DNA of 64,000 bases from Mesorhizobium sp. SCN 65-20. GTDB lineage: Bacteria; Pseudomonadota; Alphaproteobacteria; Rhizobiales; Rhizobiaceae. Of the stretch, positions 28,566 to 37,777 are shown one piece after another. The translations under genes and the position numbers were made by a program. Below the pieces are notes generated by a model. The model ran no database searches, was not told the origin of the DNA, and saw nothing but the letters and a program-made list of their open reading frames with translations. The stretch is from assembly GCA_001724355.1 (NCBI GenBank), contig MEEF01000007.1, positions 1 to 64,000 of the forward strand, read 5' to 3'. How positions within the stretch are numbered: the stretch's first letter is position 1; each line of letters begins with the position of its first letter.

Positions 28566-28756
28566 CAGAAGAATCGATCGACGGCGATCCTACGGAGGAC
28601 AGCCACGCGCCGGATGCTTCACCACGACGGAGAACGTCGGTCCAGTCCCATCGGTGATGTCGTTTCCCTCGCGCTACTGGTCGCCGCCTCCGCAATGAGC
28701 TTCGCCGCCCCAGTCCAATATGCCTCGCGATAGAGACGCCTGCCGTGAGGATTTCC

Positions 28757-30334
28757 ATGACCGTGGCCCTGCAAACAGCCGAACAGGCTCCCGCCTCTGA
28801 TCGCGCTCGCCGTGGTGGCCGTGCCGGCAAGCGTGCCGGCGGCTCCCAGGCCTTCGAGCAGCCGCCATTCCGCCAGCTCAAGATCCCGTTTGCGCCAACC
28901 AGGCTGATTTCCGACGACGAGTTGGAGTCCATCCACCTGGCGTCGCTGCGGGTGCTCAGGGAAATCGGCGTCGACGTCCTCCACGACGAGGCGCGCCGCA
29001 TCATGAAGGCGCATGGGGCCGACGTGCGCGACGGCTCCGAGCGAGTCCGCTTCGATCCCGACATGATCCTCGAGCTGATCGCGCATGCGCCGGCCGAATT
29101 CACCCTGCATGCCCGCAATCCCGCGCACAATGTGCGCTTCGGCGGCAACAATTTCGTCATTTCGCAGATGGCGTCGGCGCCCAACTGCTCCGACCTCGAC
29201 CGTGGCCGCCGGCCGGGCAACCAGGCTGACTACCGCAACTTCCTCAAGCTTGCCCAGATGCACAACATCCTGAACACGACGGGCGGCTATCCGGTTGAGC
29301 CCGTGGACATCCACCCCTCGGTCCGCCACCTCGAATGCATCCGCGACCTGGCGATGCTGACCGACAAGGTCTTCCACATCTACTCGCTCGGCAAGGAACG
29401 CAACGTCGACGGCATCGAGATCACCCGCATCGCCCGCGGCATCAGCCGCGAGCAGATGATGGAGGAGCCCTCGGTCTACACCATCATCAACACCAACTCG
29501 CCGCTGAAGCTCGACGTACCGATGATGGAAGGCATCATCCAGATGTCGTCGATGGGCCAGGTGGTGATCGTCACCCCCTTCACCCTGTCGGGCGCGATGG
29601 CGCCCGTCACCATCGCGGGTGCATTGGTACAGCAGAACGCCGAGGCGCTATCCGGCCTCGCCTTCACGCAGATGGTCAAGAAGGGCGCGCCCGTCGGCTA
29701 TGGCGGCTTCACCTCGAACGTCGACATGAAATCAGGCGCCCCGGCTTTCGGCACGCCGGAATACATGAAGGCCCAGCTCGTCGGCGGCCAACTCGCCCGG
29801 CGCTACAACATCCCCTACCGCACGTCGAACACCTGTGCCGCCAACGCCGTCGACGCCCAGGCCGCCTATGAAAGCGTCTTCTCGTTGTGGGGCGCTGTCC
29901 AGGCCGGCGCCAACTTCATGCTCCATGGCGCCGGCTGGCTCGAAGGCGGCCTGCGCTGCTCTTACGAGAAGACGATCCTTGACATCGACCTGCTGCAGAT
30001 GGTCGCCGAATTCCTGACCCCGCTCGACCTGTCGGAAGACGCGCTCGCCGTCGACGCCATCCGCGACGTCGGCCCCGGCGGCCACTTCTTCGGCACGCCC
30101 CACACCCAGTCGCGCTACAAGAATGCCTTCTATTCCCCCATCATCTCCGACTGGCGCAACTTCGAGACCTGGGCCGAGGCCGGTAGTCCAACGGCGGTGG
30201 AAAAGGCCAATCGCGTCTGGAAGGAACGCCTCGCCTCCTACGAGGAGCCGTGGATGGATCCCGCTATCCGCGAAGAGCTCAACGCCTTCGTCGACAAGCG
30301 CAAGGCCGAGGGCGGCGCACCGACGGACTTCTAG
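28757..30334 (+). CDS. MttB-family (non-pyrrolysine) methylamine/betaine:corrinoid methyltransferase
   Basis: This is a 525-residue member of the trimethylamine methyltransferase superfamily. No in-frame amber codon interrupts it, so it belongs to the non-pyrrolysine branch, whose best-studied member (MtgB) demethylates glycine betaine. An Arg/Gly-rich N-terminal tail (residues 17-29, RARRGGRAGKRAG) precedes the TIM-barrel domain. GAGG precedes ATG 28757. RidA follows after 9 bases, and then a dimethylglycine-dehydrogenase-like enzyme, which supports a betaine-type substrate. The corrinoid partner is presumably the protein encoded at 53.4 kb. The substrate is inferred. Confidence 0.85.
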   Translation: MTVALQTAEQAPASDRARRGGRAGKRAGGSQAFEQPPFRQLKIPFAPTRLISDDELESIHLASLRVLREIGVDVLHDEARRIMKAHGADVRDGSERVRFDPDMILELIAHAPAEFTLHARNPAHNVRFGGNNFVISQMASAPNCSDLDRGRRPGNQADYRNFLKLAQMHNILNTTGGYPVEPVDIHPSVRHLECIRDLAMLTDKVFHIYSLGKERNVDGIEITRIARGISREQMMEEPSVYTIINTNSPLKLDVPMMEGIIQMSSMGQVVIVTPFTLSGAMAPVTIAGALVQQNAEALSGLAFTQMVKKGAPVGYGGFTSNVDMKSGAPAFGTPEYMKAQLVGGQLARRYNIPYRTSNTCAANAVDAQAAYESVFSLWGAVQAGANFMLHGAGWLEGGLRCSYEKTILDIDLLQMVAEFLTPLDLSEDALAVDAIRDVGPGGHFFGTPHTQSRYKNAFYSPIISDWRNFETWAEAGSPTAVEKANRVWKERLASYEEPWMDPAIREELNAFVDKRKAEGGAPTDF

Positions 30335-30343
30335 GAGGGCTCA

Positions 30344-30727
30344 ATGCACAAGCGCGAAATCAACTCGCCGGACGCGCCGCTTCCCGCCGGCGGCTACGCC
30401 CAGGCGATTGAAGTGACCAACAACGCCCGCACGCTTTACATCTCCGGCCAGATTCCGGTCGCCAAGGATGGCGCCATCCCTGACGACTTCGAAGGCCAAT
30501 GCTGGCTCGCCTGGCGCAATCTCGAAGCCCAGTTGCATTCGGCCGGCATGACCTTCGACAATCTGGTCAAGGTCACGGTCTTCCTGTCTGACCGCGCCTA
30601 TGCCCTCGATAACCGGCGTGTGCGCGCCCAGGTCCTCGGCGACAGGAAGATCGCAATGACCGTGGTCATTGCCGGCATCTTCGACGAGGCCTGGCTGCTC
30701 GAAATCGAAGGCATAGCAACAGCCTGA
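30344..30727 (+). CDS. RidA-family protein
   Basis: This is a 127-residue cytosolic RidA/YjgF-family protein. The catalytic-type Arg is retained (GDRKIAM, R101) along with the C-terminal Glu (LLEIEG, E120). RidA enzymes hydrolyse reactive imines and enamines. It sits between an MttB homologue and an imine-forming flavin amine dehydrogenase, so scavenging of imine by-products is plausible. AGGAGGG precedes the ATG, and the gap to the MttB stop is 9 bases, so they are co-transcribed. Confidence 0.8.
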   Translation: MHKREINSPDAPLPAGGYAQAIEVTNNARTLYISGQIPVAKDGAIPDDFEGQCWLAWRNLEAQLHSAGMTFDNLVKVTVFLSDRAYALDNRRVRAQVLGDRKIAMTVVIAGIFDEAWLLEIEGIATA

Positions 30728-30775
30728 AACCGCCCACTCCCTTGACTCATATTACGCACAACCGGACATAACCTT

Positions 30776-33349
30776 ATGAAATCCCATGTGAAAGCAGTTG
30801 TCATCGGTGGCGGCGTCGTTGGCTGCTCGGTGCTTTACCACCTCGCCCGCGCCGGCTGGACCGACATCATGCTGATCGAGCGCTCGGAGTTGACCTCCGG
30901 CTCGTCCTGGCATGCCGCCGGCGGCTTCCACACGCTTAACGGCGATCCCAACGTCGCCAAGCTGCAGGCCTACACGGTTCAGCTCTACAAGGAGCTGGAG
31001 GAGATTTCCGGCCAGTCCTGCTCGCTGCACCTGACCGGCGGCGTCATGCTCGCCGACAGCCCCGAGCGCATGGACTTCTTGCGCCTGGCGCACGCCAAGG
31101 GCCGCTATCTCGGCATGGACACTGAGCTCATCACGCCGTCCGAAGCCAAGAAGATGTTCCCGCTGATGGACGAGAAGCACTTCGTCGGCGCCATGTGGGA
31201 CCCGGTCGAGGGCCATCTCGACCCGTCAGGCACAACACACGCCTATGCCAAGGCGGCGAAGAAGCTCGGCGCCGAGATCGTGCTGCGCAACCCGGTCAAG
31301 GAGCTGACGCAGGACGCCGACGGCACCTGGAACATCGTCACCGAACAGGGCACGGTCAGGGCCGAGCACGTCGTCAACTGCGGCGGCCTGTGGGCGCGCG
31401 AGGTCGGTCGTATGGTCGGCGTCGAGCTGCCGGTGCTGGCCATGGAGCACATGTACCTGCTGACCGAGCCGATGCCGGAGGTTGAGGCCTTCAACAAGGA
31501 AACCGGCCGCGAGATGATCGGCGTGCTCGATTTCAAGGGCGAGATCTACACCCGCCAGGAGCGCAACGGCATCCTGCTCGGCACCTATGAGAAGGCCTGT
31601 AAGCCGTGGTCGCCCGTCAACACGCCATGGGATTTCGGCCACGAACTGCTCGCGCCCGACCTCGATCGCATCGCACCCTCACTGGAGATCGGCTTCCAGC
31701 ACTTCCCCGGCATCGCCAACGCCGGCATCAAGCAGGTCATCAACGGCCCCTTCACCTTTGCGCCCGACGGTAACCCGCTGGTCGGCCCTGTGCAGGGCCT
31801 GACCAATTTTTGGGTCGCCTGCGGCGTCATGGCCGGCTTCAGCCAGGGCGGCGGCGTCGGCCTTGCGCTGTCGAACTGGATGGTCAACGGCGATCCGGGC
31901 TTCGACGTCTGGGGCATGGATGTCGCGCGCTGGGGCGAATGGGCGAGCCTCCGCTACACCAACGCCAAGGTGCGCGAAAACTACTCGCGCCGCTTCTCGA
32001 TCCGCTTCCCCAACGAGGAACTTCCGGCGGCACGTCCGGCTCAGACTACCCCGCTCTATGACACCATGGTCGCCAACAACGCCGTCTTGGGCGACAGCTG
32101 GGGCCTGGAGACGCCACTGTGGTTCGCGCCGAAGGGCACCGAGCCCAAGGACATCGTGTCCTTCCACCGCTCCAACGATTTCGAGCACATCGGCAACGAA
32201 GTTCGCGCGACGCGTGAACGCGTCGGCGTCACCGAAATCGCCAACTTCGCCAAGTACGAAGTCTCCGGCCCGGCCGCGGAGGATTTCCTCAACCGGCTGA
32301 TGACCAACCGCATGCCGAAGAAGGGTCGCATCGTGCTGACGCCGATGCTGAACGAGTTCGGCCGTCTGATCGGCGACTTCACCATCGCCAAGACCGGCGA
32401 CGACAAGTTCATGATCTGGGGCTCGTCGGCGGCGCAGAAGTACCACATGCGCTGGTTCGAAAAGCACCTGCCCAAGGATGGTTCGGTGCGCATCCACCGC
32501 TTCGACCAGACGCTCGTCGGCCTGTCCATCGCCGGCCCGAAGTCGCAGGCGCTGCTGCAGAAGCTCGTCGACGTCGACGTGTCGAGCAAGGCCTTCCGCT
32601 TCATGGATTTTCGCGAGATGGCCGTCGGCGGCGCGCCCTGCATGGTCAACCGCATCACCTACACCGGCGACCTCGGCTACGAGATCTGGATGGCGCCTGC
32701 CTACCAGCGCCTGGTCTACAAGGCGATCAAGGACGCCGGCGAGGAGTTTAGCATCGTCGATTTCGGCATGCGCGCGCTTCTGTCGATGCGTCTGGAGAAG
32801 AACTTCCCGACCTGGTTCCGCGAGCTTCGCCCGATCTACGGGCCGTTCGAGGGGGCGATGGAGCGCTTCATCAAGCTCGAGAAGAACGACTTCATCGGCC
32901 GCGAGGCGGCCGCCAGGGAGCATGCAGAGGGGCCGAATCTGCGCCGTGTCTCCTTCTATGTCGACGCCCAGGACGCCGACGTGATGGGCGACGAGCCGAT
33001 CTGGGCCAAGATCGGAGACAAGGACTTCGGCACCGTCGAGAAGCCACACGGCTACGGCGCGCCGCGCTTCGACGAGACCGGCAAGGAAGTGCGCGGTTCG
33101 GACGCAGCCACCGGCGCCTCCGCCGTGCGCGGCATCTCCGACGGTGAATGGCGCGTGGTCGGCTGGGTCACGTCGGGCGGCTATGCGCATTATGTCCAGA
33201 AGTCGATGGCCCAAGGCTACGTACCGGCAGTGCTCGCCGAGAACGAAGCGGACGGCCTGTTCGAGATCGAAATCCTCGGTCACCGCCGCCCCGCCCGCAT
33301 CAATGTCGAGCCGCCTTTTGATCCGTCAGGCGAGAAGATGCGGGGATAA
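30776..33349 (+). CDS. Dimethylglycine/sarcosine dehydrogenase-like flavoprotein with GcvT domain
   Basis: This is an 857-residue two-part enzyme. The N-terminal half (about 1-400) is a DAO-type flavin domain with GGGVVG and the covalent-FAD His in SSWHAAGG (H46). The C-terminal half (about 430-850) is a GcvT-like folate-binding domain. Enzymes of this type demethylate dimethylglycine or sarcosine oxidatively and capture the carbon as methylene-tetrahydrofolate. Placed after an MttB homologue and RidA, it would take the next methyl group after betaine demethylation. The exact amine is not settled. Confidence 0.85.
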   Translation: MKSHVKAVVIGGGVVGCSVLYHLARAGWTDIMLIERSELTSGSSWHAAGGFHTLNGDPNVAKLQAYTVQLYKELEEISGQSCSLHLTGGVMLADSPERMDFLRLAHAKGRYLGMDTELITPSEAKKMFPLMDEKHFVGAMWDPVEGHLDPSGTTHAYAKAAKKLGAEIVLRNPVKELTQDADGTWNIVTEQGTVRAEHVVNCGGLWAREVGRMVGVELPVLAMEHMYLLTEPMPEVEAFNKETGREMIGVLDFKGEIYTRQERNGILLGTYEKACKPWSPVNTPWDFGHELLAPDLDRIAPSLEIGFQHFPGIANAGIKQVINGPFTFAPDGNPLVGPVQGLTNFWVACGVMAGFSQGGGVGLALSNWMVNGDPGFDVWGMDVARWGEWASLRYTNAKVRENYSRRFSIRFPNEELPAARPAQTTPLYDTMVANNAVLGDSWGLETPLWFAPKGTEPKDIVSFHRSNDFEHIGNEVRATRERVGVTEIANFAKYEVSGPAAEDFLNRLMTNRMPKKGRIVLTPMLNEFGRLIGDFTIAKTGDDKFMIWGSSAAQKYHMRWFEKHLPKDGSVRIHRFDQTLVGLSIAGPKSQALLQKLVDVDVSSKAFRFMDFREMAVGGAPCMVNRITYTGDLGYEIWMAPAYQRLVYKAIKDAGEEFSIVDFGMRALLSMRLEKNFPTWFRELRPIYGPFEGAMERFIKLEKNDFIGREAAAREHAEGPNLRRVSFYVDAQDADVMGDEPIWAKIGDKDFGTVEKPHGYGAPRFDETGKEVRGSDAATGASAVRGISDGEWRVVGWVTSGGYAHYVQKSMAQGYVPAVLAENEADGLFEIEILGHRRPARINVEPPFDPSGEKMRG

Positions 33350-33389
33350 GACCTCACGCAGGGATTGGGAACGCACATGCTCTACGTTG

Positions 33390-33543
33390 CCCCCCTCTGT
33401 CCTGCCGGACATCTCCCCCACAAGGGGGGAGATTGGCTGTCCGGTCTGCCTCGCCCAACCTTCAACTGTCCAGAAAGGGTGCCAATCCCTCAGCTGCTGA
33501 TCTCCCCCCTCGTGGGGGAGATGTCCGGCAGGACAGAGGGGGG
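33390..33543. repeat. Inverted repeat pair upstream of the DddP-like gene
   Basis: Two 44-base arms (33390-33433 and 33500-33543) are inverted copies with one mismatch. Each arm holds its own small hairpin (CTCCCCC/GGGGGAG-like). They enclose a 66-base spacer. Repeats of this sequence occur widely between genes in Rhizobiales (from memory). The pair may stop or process transcripts between the dehydrogenase and the M24 gene. Confidence 0.75.
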
Positions 33544-33576
33544 CGCGCAATAGCGCCAAGTTCGGCTATCGGCGGG

Positions 33577-34941
33577 ATGTCGCTGATGGACACCCCCGCA
33601 AAAGGCAACTTCGGCCGCCACCGCAAGATAATGCCCTTCGAGCCCGGCTCAGTGGAGGACTTGCGCGCGCAAGCCCGCACCAAGGCGGCCGAGCTCAATC
33701 AACACGTCCTCGGCTATGGCGCGCAGGCTGAGACCGAGTGGGCGACAGCTGGCATCGCAGCGCCAGACATGCCGGCCATGCGCAAGTACCGGCTCGAACG
33801 TATCCGCACCGAACTCCGGCGGCGCGACTATGCCGGCGCCCTGCTCTACGATCCCGTCAACATCCGCTACGCCACCGACGCGACCAACATGCAGTTGTGG
33901 GTGGCGCACAATCCGACGCGCCACTGCTTCGTCGCCACCGACGGCCCGGTGGTGCTGTTCGACTATTTTTCCTGCGAGCACCTGTCCGACCATTCCGGCA
34001 TCGTCGACGAGGTCCGCCCGGCGGTATCGTGGATGTATCTCTACAGCGGCGAACTGACCGACATGAAGGTCGAGCGCTGGGCACACGGTATCGCCGACCT
34101 CGTTCGCGAACACGGCGGCGGCAACAGGCGCATCGCCGTCGACCATCTCGACCACGAGGGCGTCGCAGCACTTGGCCGGCTCGGCATTTCGGTCGGCAAT
34201 GGCGAGGCAGTGATGGAGAACGCCCGCCTGATCAAATCAGCAGACGAAATCCTCTGCATGCGCCGCTCGATCGTCGCCTGCGAGGCGGCGATGGCCGAGA
34301 TGGAAGCGGCCCTCCGCCCAGGCATCTCCGAAAACGAACTCTGGGCCGAATTGCACCGCGGCAACATCGCCCGCGGCGGCGAATGGATCGAGACGCGACT
34401 GCTGTCGTCGGGCCCGCGGACCAATCCCTGGTTCCAGGAGTGCTCGTCGCGCATCGTGGAGGCTGGCGACCTCGTCGCCTTCGACACCGACCTTATCGGC
34501 CCCTACGGCTTCTGCGCCGACCTGTCGCGCACATGGCTGTGCGGCGACGGCAAGCCCACAGACGAACAGCGCGACCTCTACAGGATCGCCGCCGACCAGA
34601 TCGCCCACAACGCTGCGCTGCTGAAATCCGGCATTGGCTTCCGCGAACTGGTCGAGCACGCGGTCGTGCCGCCGCCAGATTGTTTCCAGGCGCGCTATGG
34701 CGTGCTGTTCCACGGCGTCGGCCTTGCCGACGAGTATCCTACCCTGCCCCACGCAACTGACTGGACTGCCGACACCCCAGACGGCGAGCTAAAGCCAGGC
34801 ATGGTTTTGTGCGTGGAAAGCTACATCGGACGGCTCGGCGGCCACGAAGGCGTCAAGATCGAGGAGCAGGTGCTCATTACCGAGTCCGGACACGAGCAGC
34901 TATCAAGCTATCCGCTGGATGCGCGCCTGCTGTCCGATTGA
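33577..34941 (+). CDS. DddP-like M24-family metalloenzyme (candidate DMSP lyase)
   Basis: This is a 454-residue creatinase-fold (M24) protein. It matches DddP in the stretches RYATDATNMQLW and GEWIETRLL-SGPR-NPWFQEC. The recalled DddP metal ligands and catalytic residue (D295, D297, D307, H371, D377, E406, E421) align to D303, D305, D315, H379, D385, E414 and E429, each at an offset of +8. DddP cleaves dimethylsulfoniopropionate to DMS and acrylate. Here the neighbours are a betaine-type demethylation set, so a related betaine or proline-like substrate is also possible. ATG 33577 or 33586 starts the protein; the frame extends upstream into the repeat but is not used. Confidence 0.7.
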   Translation: MSLMDTPAKGNFGRHRKIMPFEPGSVEDLRAQARTKAAELNQHVLGYGAQAETEWATAGIAAPDMPAMRKYRLERIRTELRRRDYAGALLYDPVNIRYATDATNMQLWVAHNPTRHCFVATDGPVVLFDYFSCEHLSDHSGIVDEVRPAVSWMYLYSGELTDMKVERWAHGIADLVREHGGGNRRIAVDHLDHEGVAALGRLGISVGNGEAVMENARLIKSADEILCMRRSIVACEAAMAEMEAALRPGISENELWAELHRGNIARGGEWIETRLLSSGPRTNPWFQECSSRIVEAGDLVAFDTDLIGPYGFCADLSRTWLCGDGKPTDEQRDLYRIAADQIAHNAALLKSGIGFRELVEHAVVPPPDCFQARYGVLFHGVGLADEYPTLPHATDWTADTPDGELKPGMVLCVESYIGRLGGHEGVKIEEQVLITESGHEQLSSYPLDARLLSD

Positions 34942-35068
34942 ACCACCTGGCACAAGGCCCGGCAGCGAGGCATCCCGGCGATGACCGCGAGCGGTAGTTC
35001 GCTTGTTTGCCTTTTCGCTGAATGTCTGAAAGAACGGGGTCGATTTTGATGACCTTAGAACATGTGAA

Positions 35069-36553
35069 ATGAGCATTTTCAGATCTTTTTCGGCCGCCGA
35101 GGTCAATGCGACCGGTCTGCGCGTCAATGTTGTGGCGCTCATCTTGCTTTACTTTGCCTTCCAGGCCGCATTCATCGCCTTCATCTCCAACGGCGCCGGT
35201 TTGGACGATGCCGAACAGCTGAGTTACATCGGCGATTTCGAATGGGGTTATGGCGGCTCGCAGCCTCCTCTTTACACCTGGATCCTGACCGCCGTCGCCG
35301 CGGTGCTCGGAACCAACTTCCTCACGCTGCAACTCGTCAAGTTCACGCTGCTCGCCAGCATGTTCCTGAGCGTCTACGCCGGCGCGCGATTGCTCGGCCT
35401 GCCGAGCATCGTGGCCGCAGCTGGCATGCTCGGCATGTTCCTGCTGCCCCAGATAGCCTGGGAATCCCAACGGGCCCTCACGCACTCGGTGGCCGGAACG
35501 GCCGGCTGTGCCTGGGTGTTCCTCGCTTTCGCCTGGCACATGCGTTCGCGCGGCTGGGCTTCGGCCGCCCTGCTGGGGCTGACGATGGCGCTTGCTCTGC
35601 TCGGCAAGTTCAATGCGGGCTTCTTCGTCGGCGGGCTCGTTCTTGCCGCCATGACCATACCGGCCTACCGGCCGGTGCTATTCTCCAGCAAGTCCATAGT
35701 GACGCTCGCGGCGTTCGCCGCCACCCTGACGCCACCCGTGCTCTGGATGCTCAACAACAGCGAGAGCGTCTTCAGCCGGGTGCACAAGTTCGGCGTCGAA
35801 GCCAGCGGGAACGTCCTGGTGAACCGCGTGATCGGCTTGGCCGATGCAGTCCAAGCCGCCGTTTTCTTCCTCCTGCTGGCGTTGGTCGTCTTCGGTGTGG
35901 GCATGTGGCGGAGCCGCCGCGGCAAGGTCGGTGCTCCGGCCCCAGCCTCCGACGGCGAACTCCTGGTCCAGCGCATCGTCTTGTTCGGGCTTGTTCTGGT
36001 GGCCGCTGCCGTCGTCATCAGCGGCACGACCATCGTGAAGGACCGGTGGTTCCAGCCGGTGCTGTTCCTCGCCCCCCTCGCACTCGCCGCCTGGATCGCG
36101 CGCGTCCGGAGCACCGCCGTTCCCCTGCGCGGGATCGCCATCTCGGGTGGCGTGGTGGCGCTCCTGGTGATCCCGGCCCTCGCTGTCAATCTGACCTATG
36201 GCAGCCTCAGAAAGCCGCCACTCGGGCAGTTGGACTATGAGAGGCTCCATGCGGCAACGGTTGCGCTCGGCAGCTTCAGCACGGCCATTTCGGACAGGCC
36301 GCAGCTGGTCGGAAACCTGAAGCTCTTCGACCCGCTTCTGCAGCCAGTGCATGCCGAAATGCCGAACGCCTTGTCGCGCATCACCCGTCCGGCCCTCGTC
36401 ATCTGGACCGGGAAGAAGATGCCTGAACGCCTGGCCAGGATGCTTGAGGCGGCAGACATCGAACTCTCGCCACAGGATGTGCACCGAACCTCCATCCCGT
36501 ATCGCTACCGGCCGGAGATCACGTTGCCGGTAAACTACGCGATCGCCGGCTGA
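35069..36553 (+). CDS. Membrane glycosyltransferase (GT39/GT83, RgtA/ArnT-like)
   Basis: This is a 494-residue polytopic membrane protein. The first periplasmic loop motif DDAEQLSYIGDFEWGYGGSQPPLYTW matches lipid-linked sugar transferases such as RgtA-D, which add galacturonic acid to rhizobial lipopolysaccharide, and ArnT. The acidic pair DD is the expected catalytic site. About ten membrane helices follow, then a short soluble tail. The acceptor is inferred to be envelope glycolipid. It stands alone between the DddP-like gene and a convergent transporter. Confidence 0.75.
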   Translation: MSIFRSFSAAEVNATGLRVNVVALILLYFAFQAAFIAFISNGAGLDDAEQLSYIGDFEWGYGGSQPPLYTWILTAVAAVLGTNFLTLQLVKFTLLASMFLSVYAGARLLGLPSIVAAAGMLGMFLLPQIAWESQRALTHSVAGTAGCAWVFLAFAWHMRSRGWASAALLGLTMALALLGKFNAGFFVGGLVLAAMTIPAYRPVLFSSKSIVTLAAFAATLTPPVLWMLNNSESVFSRVHKFGVEASGNVLVNRVIGLADAVQAAVFFLLLALVVFGVGMWRSRRGKVGAPAPASDGELLVQRIVLFGLVLVAAAVVISGTTIVKDRWFQPVLFLAPLALAAWIARVRSTAVPLRGIAISGGVVALLVIPALAVNLTYGSLRKPPLGQLDYERLHAATVALGSFSTAISDRPQLVGNLKLFDPLLQPVHAEMPNALSRITRPALVIWTGKKMPERLARMLEAADIELSPQDVHRTSIPYRYRPEITLPVNYAIAG

Positions 36554-36580
36554 GTTCGCGCCCGAAGTAATCTGTCAGCC

Positions 36581-36610
36581 AAAACGAAAACGCCAGGGCA
36601 AGCCCCGGCG
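36581..36610 (-). terminator. Rho-independent terminator of the BASS transporter gene
   Basis: On the minus strand a hairpin CGCCGGGGC/GCCCTGGCG is followed by TTTTCGTTTT. It lies 27 bases after the stop at 36637 and fits a standard intrinsic terminator. Confidence 0.75.
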
Positions 36611-36636
36611 TCGTCGATGCCAAATGTGGCTGCAGT

Positions 36637-37599
36637 CTACGCCTTCTGCGTGGCCGCCTTTGCTTTCGCGTCGCTTTCTTGCATGCGCGAAAAATAGTTC
36701 GCGACGAGCGCACCGGAGATGTTGTGCCAGACGCTGAACACCGCGCTCGGAACCGCCGCCAGCGGCGAGAAATGCGCGCTTGCGAGTGCAGCACCAAGGC
36801 CGCTGTTCTGCATGCCCACCTCGATGGCGATCGCCTTCCGCTTGGCGAGCGACAAGCCGGCTGCGCGAGCCGCTAAGTAGCCGAGCGTCAGGCCCAGGCC
36901 GTTGTGCAGCACGACGACTGCGAAAATCAGCAGGCCGGACTGGCTGATGGCGGCCTTGTTGACCGCAACGACCGAGGCCACGATGAGCACGATGCCGACG
37001 ACGCTGACGAGCGGCAGCGTGGGTTCGGCCGCCTTGACCAGCGACGGCGCAAGCTTCTGCAGGAGGAAGCCGGCAGCCAGCGGCACCAGAATGACCTTCA
37101 CGATCGACATGAACATGCTCATCGCGTCGACCGGCAGGTACTGGCTCGCAAACATCCACACCAGGAACGGCGTGACGATGGGCGCAAGCAGCGTGGTCAC
37201 GCTGGTGCAGGCGACGCTGAGCGCCACGTCGCCCTTGCCGAGGTAAGTCATGACGTTGCTGGCGGTACCGCCGGGGCAGGAGCCGACCAGGATCACGCCG
37301 GCCGCCACTTCCGGCGACATCGGGATGATCCGGGTCAGGAGCACGGCCAGGAGCGGCATGATGAGGAACTGGCCAAGCACGCCGATGGAGACGTCGAATG
37401 GCCGCCGCGCGACCTCGGAAAAGTCCTTGGCCGAAATGGTGAGGCCCATGCCGAACATGATGATGCCGAGCAGCACAACGATCCAAGGCGCGAAGACACT
37501 GAAGGTCGAAGGCAGCACGAAGCCGAGAACGGCGAACACGATCACCCAGATGGCGAAACTGCGGCCGATGAAGTTTGAGAATGCAGCAATGGTTTTCAC
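36637..37599 (-). CDS. Bile acid:sodium symporter-family (BASS) transporter
   Basis: This is a 320-residue membrane protein with about nine to ten helices. Conserved family motifs include the GSCPGGTASN region and the later EVGMQNSGLG segment that binds sodium and substrate. Bacterial BASS proteins import organic acids or pantoate-like compounds; the substrate here is unknown. An intrinsic terminator follows the gene, so it is probably a single-gene transcript. Confidence 0.85.
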   Translation of the reverse strand: MKTIAAFSNFIGRSFAIWVIVFAVLGFVLPSTFSVFAPWIVVLLGIIMFGMGLTISAKDFSEVARRPFDVSIGVLGQFLIMPLLAVLLTRIIPMSPEVAAGVILVGSCPGGTASNVMTYLGKGDVALSVACTSVTTLLAPIVTPFLVWMFASQYLPVDAMSMFMSIVKVILVPLAAGFLLQKLAPSLVKAAEPTLPLVSVVGIVLIVASVVAVNKAAISQSGLLIFAVVVLHNGLGLTLGYLAARAAGLSLAKRKAIAIEVGMQNSGLGAALASAHFSPLAAVPSAVFSVWHNISGALVANYFSRMQESDAKAKAATQKA

Positions 37600-37777
37600 G
37601 TCGAGGTCCTTGGGAGGATTCTTCTTGGGGGAGGATGGCCTTCGTCGCGGCGCGACAGAAAGTTGCGCTTGTCCCGCCTATTTTGCAGATTGGCAACCCA
37701 AAACGGCTTGCTCGCGACATTATTTGGATGCCGCAACGTAAGAAAATCAAAGAGTTGGCGAGACGAATTCCGGAATA

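Noticed and set aside
28690..28756. Cobalamin riboswitch ahead of the first MttB gene (GAGACGCCTGCC resembles a B12 box)
   Set aside because: The match needs a 2-base insertion, and the conserved core and upstream stems of a cobalamin riboswitch are not recognisable in the 191-base gap.
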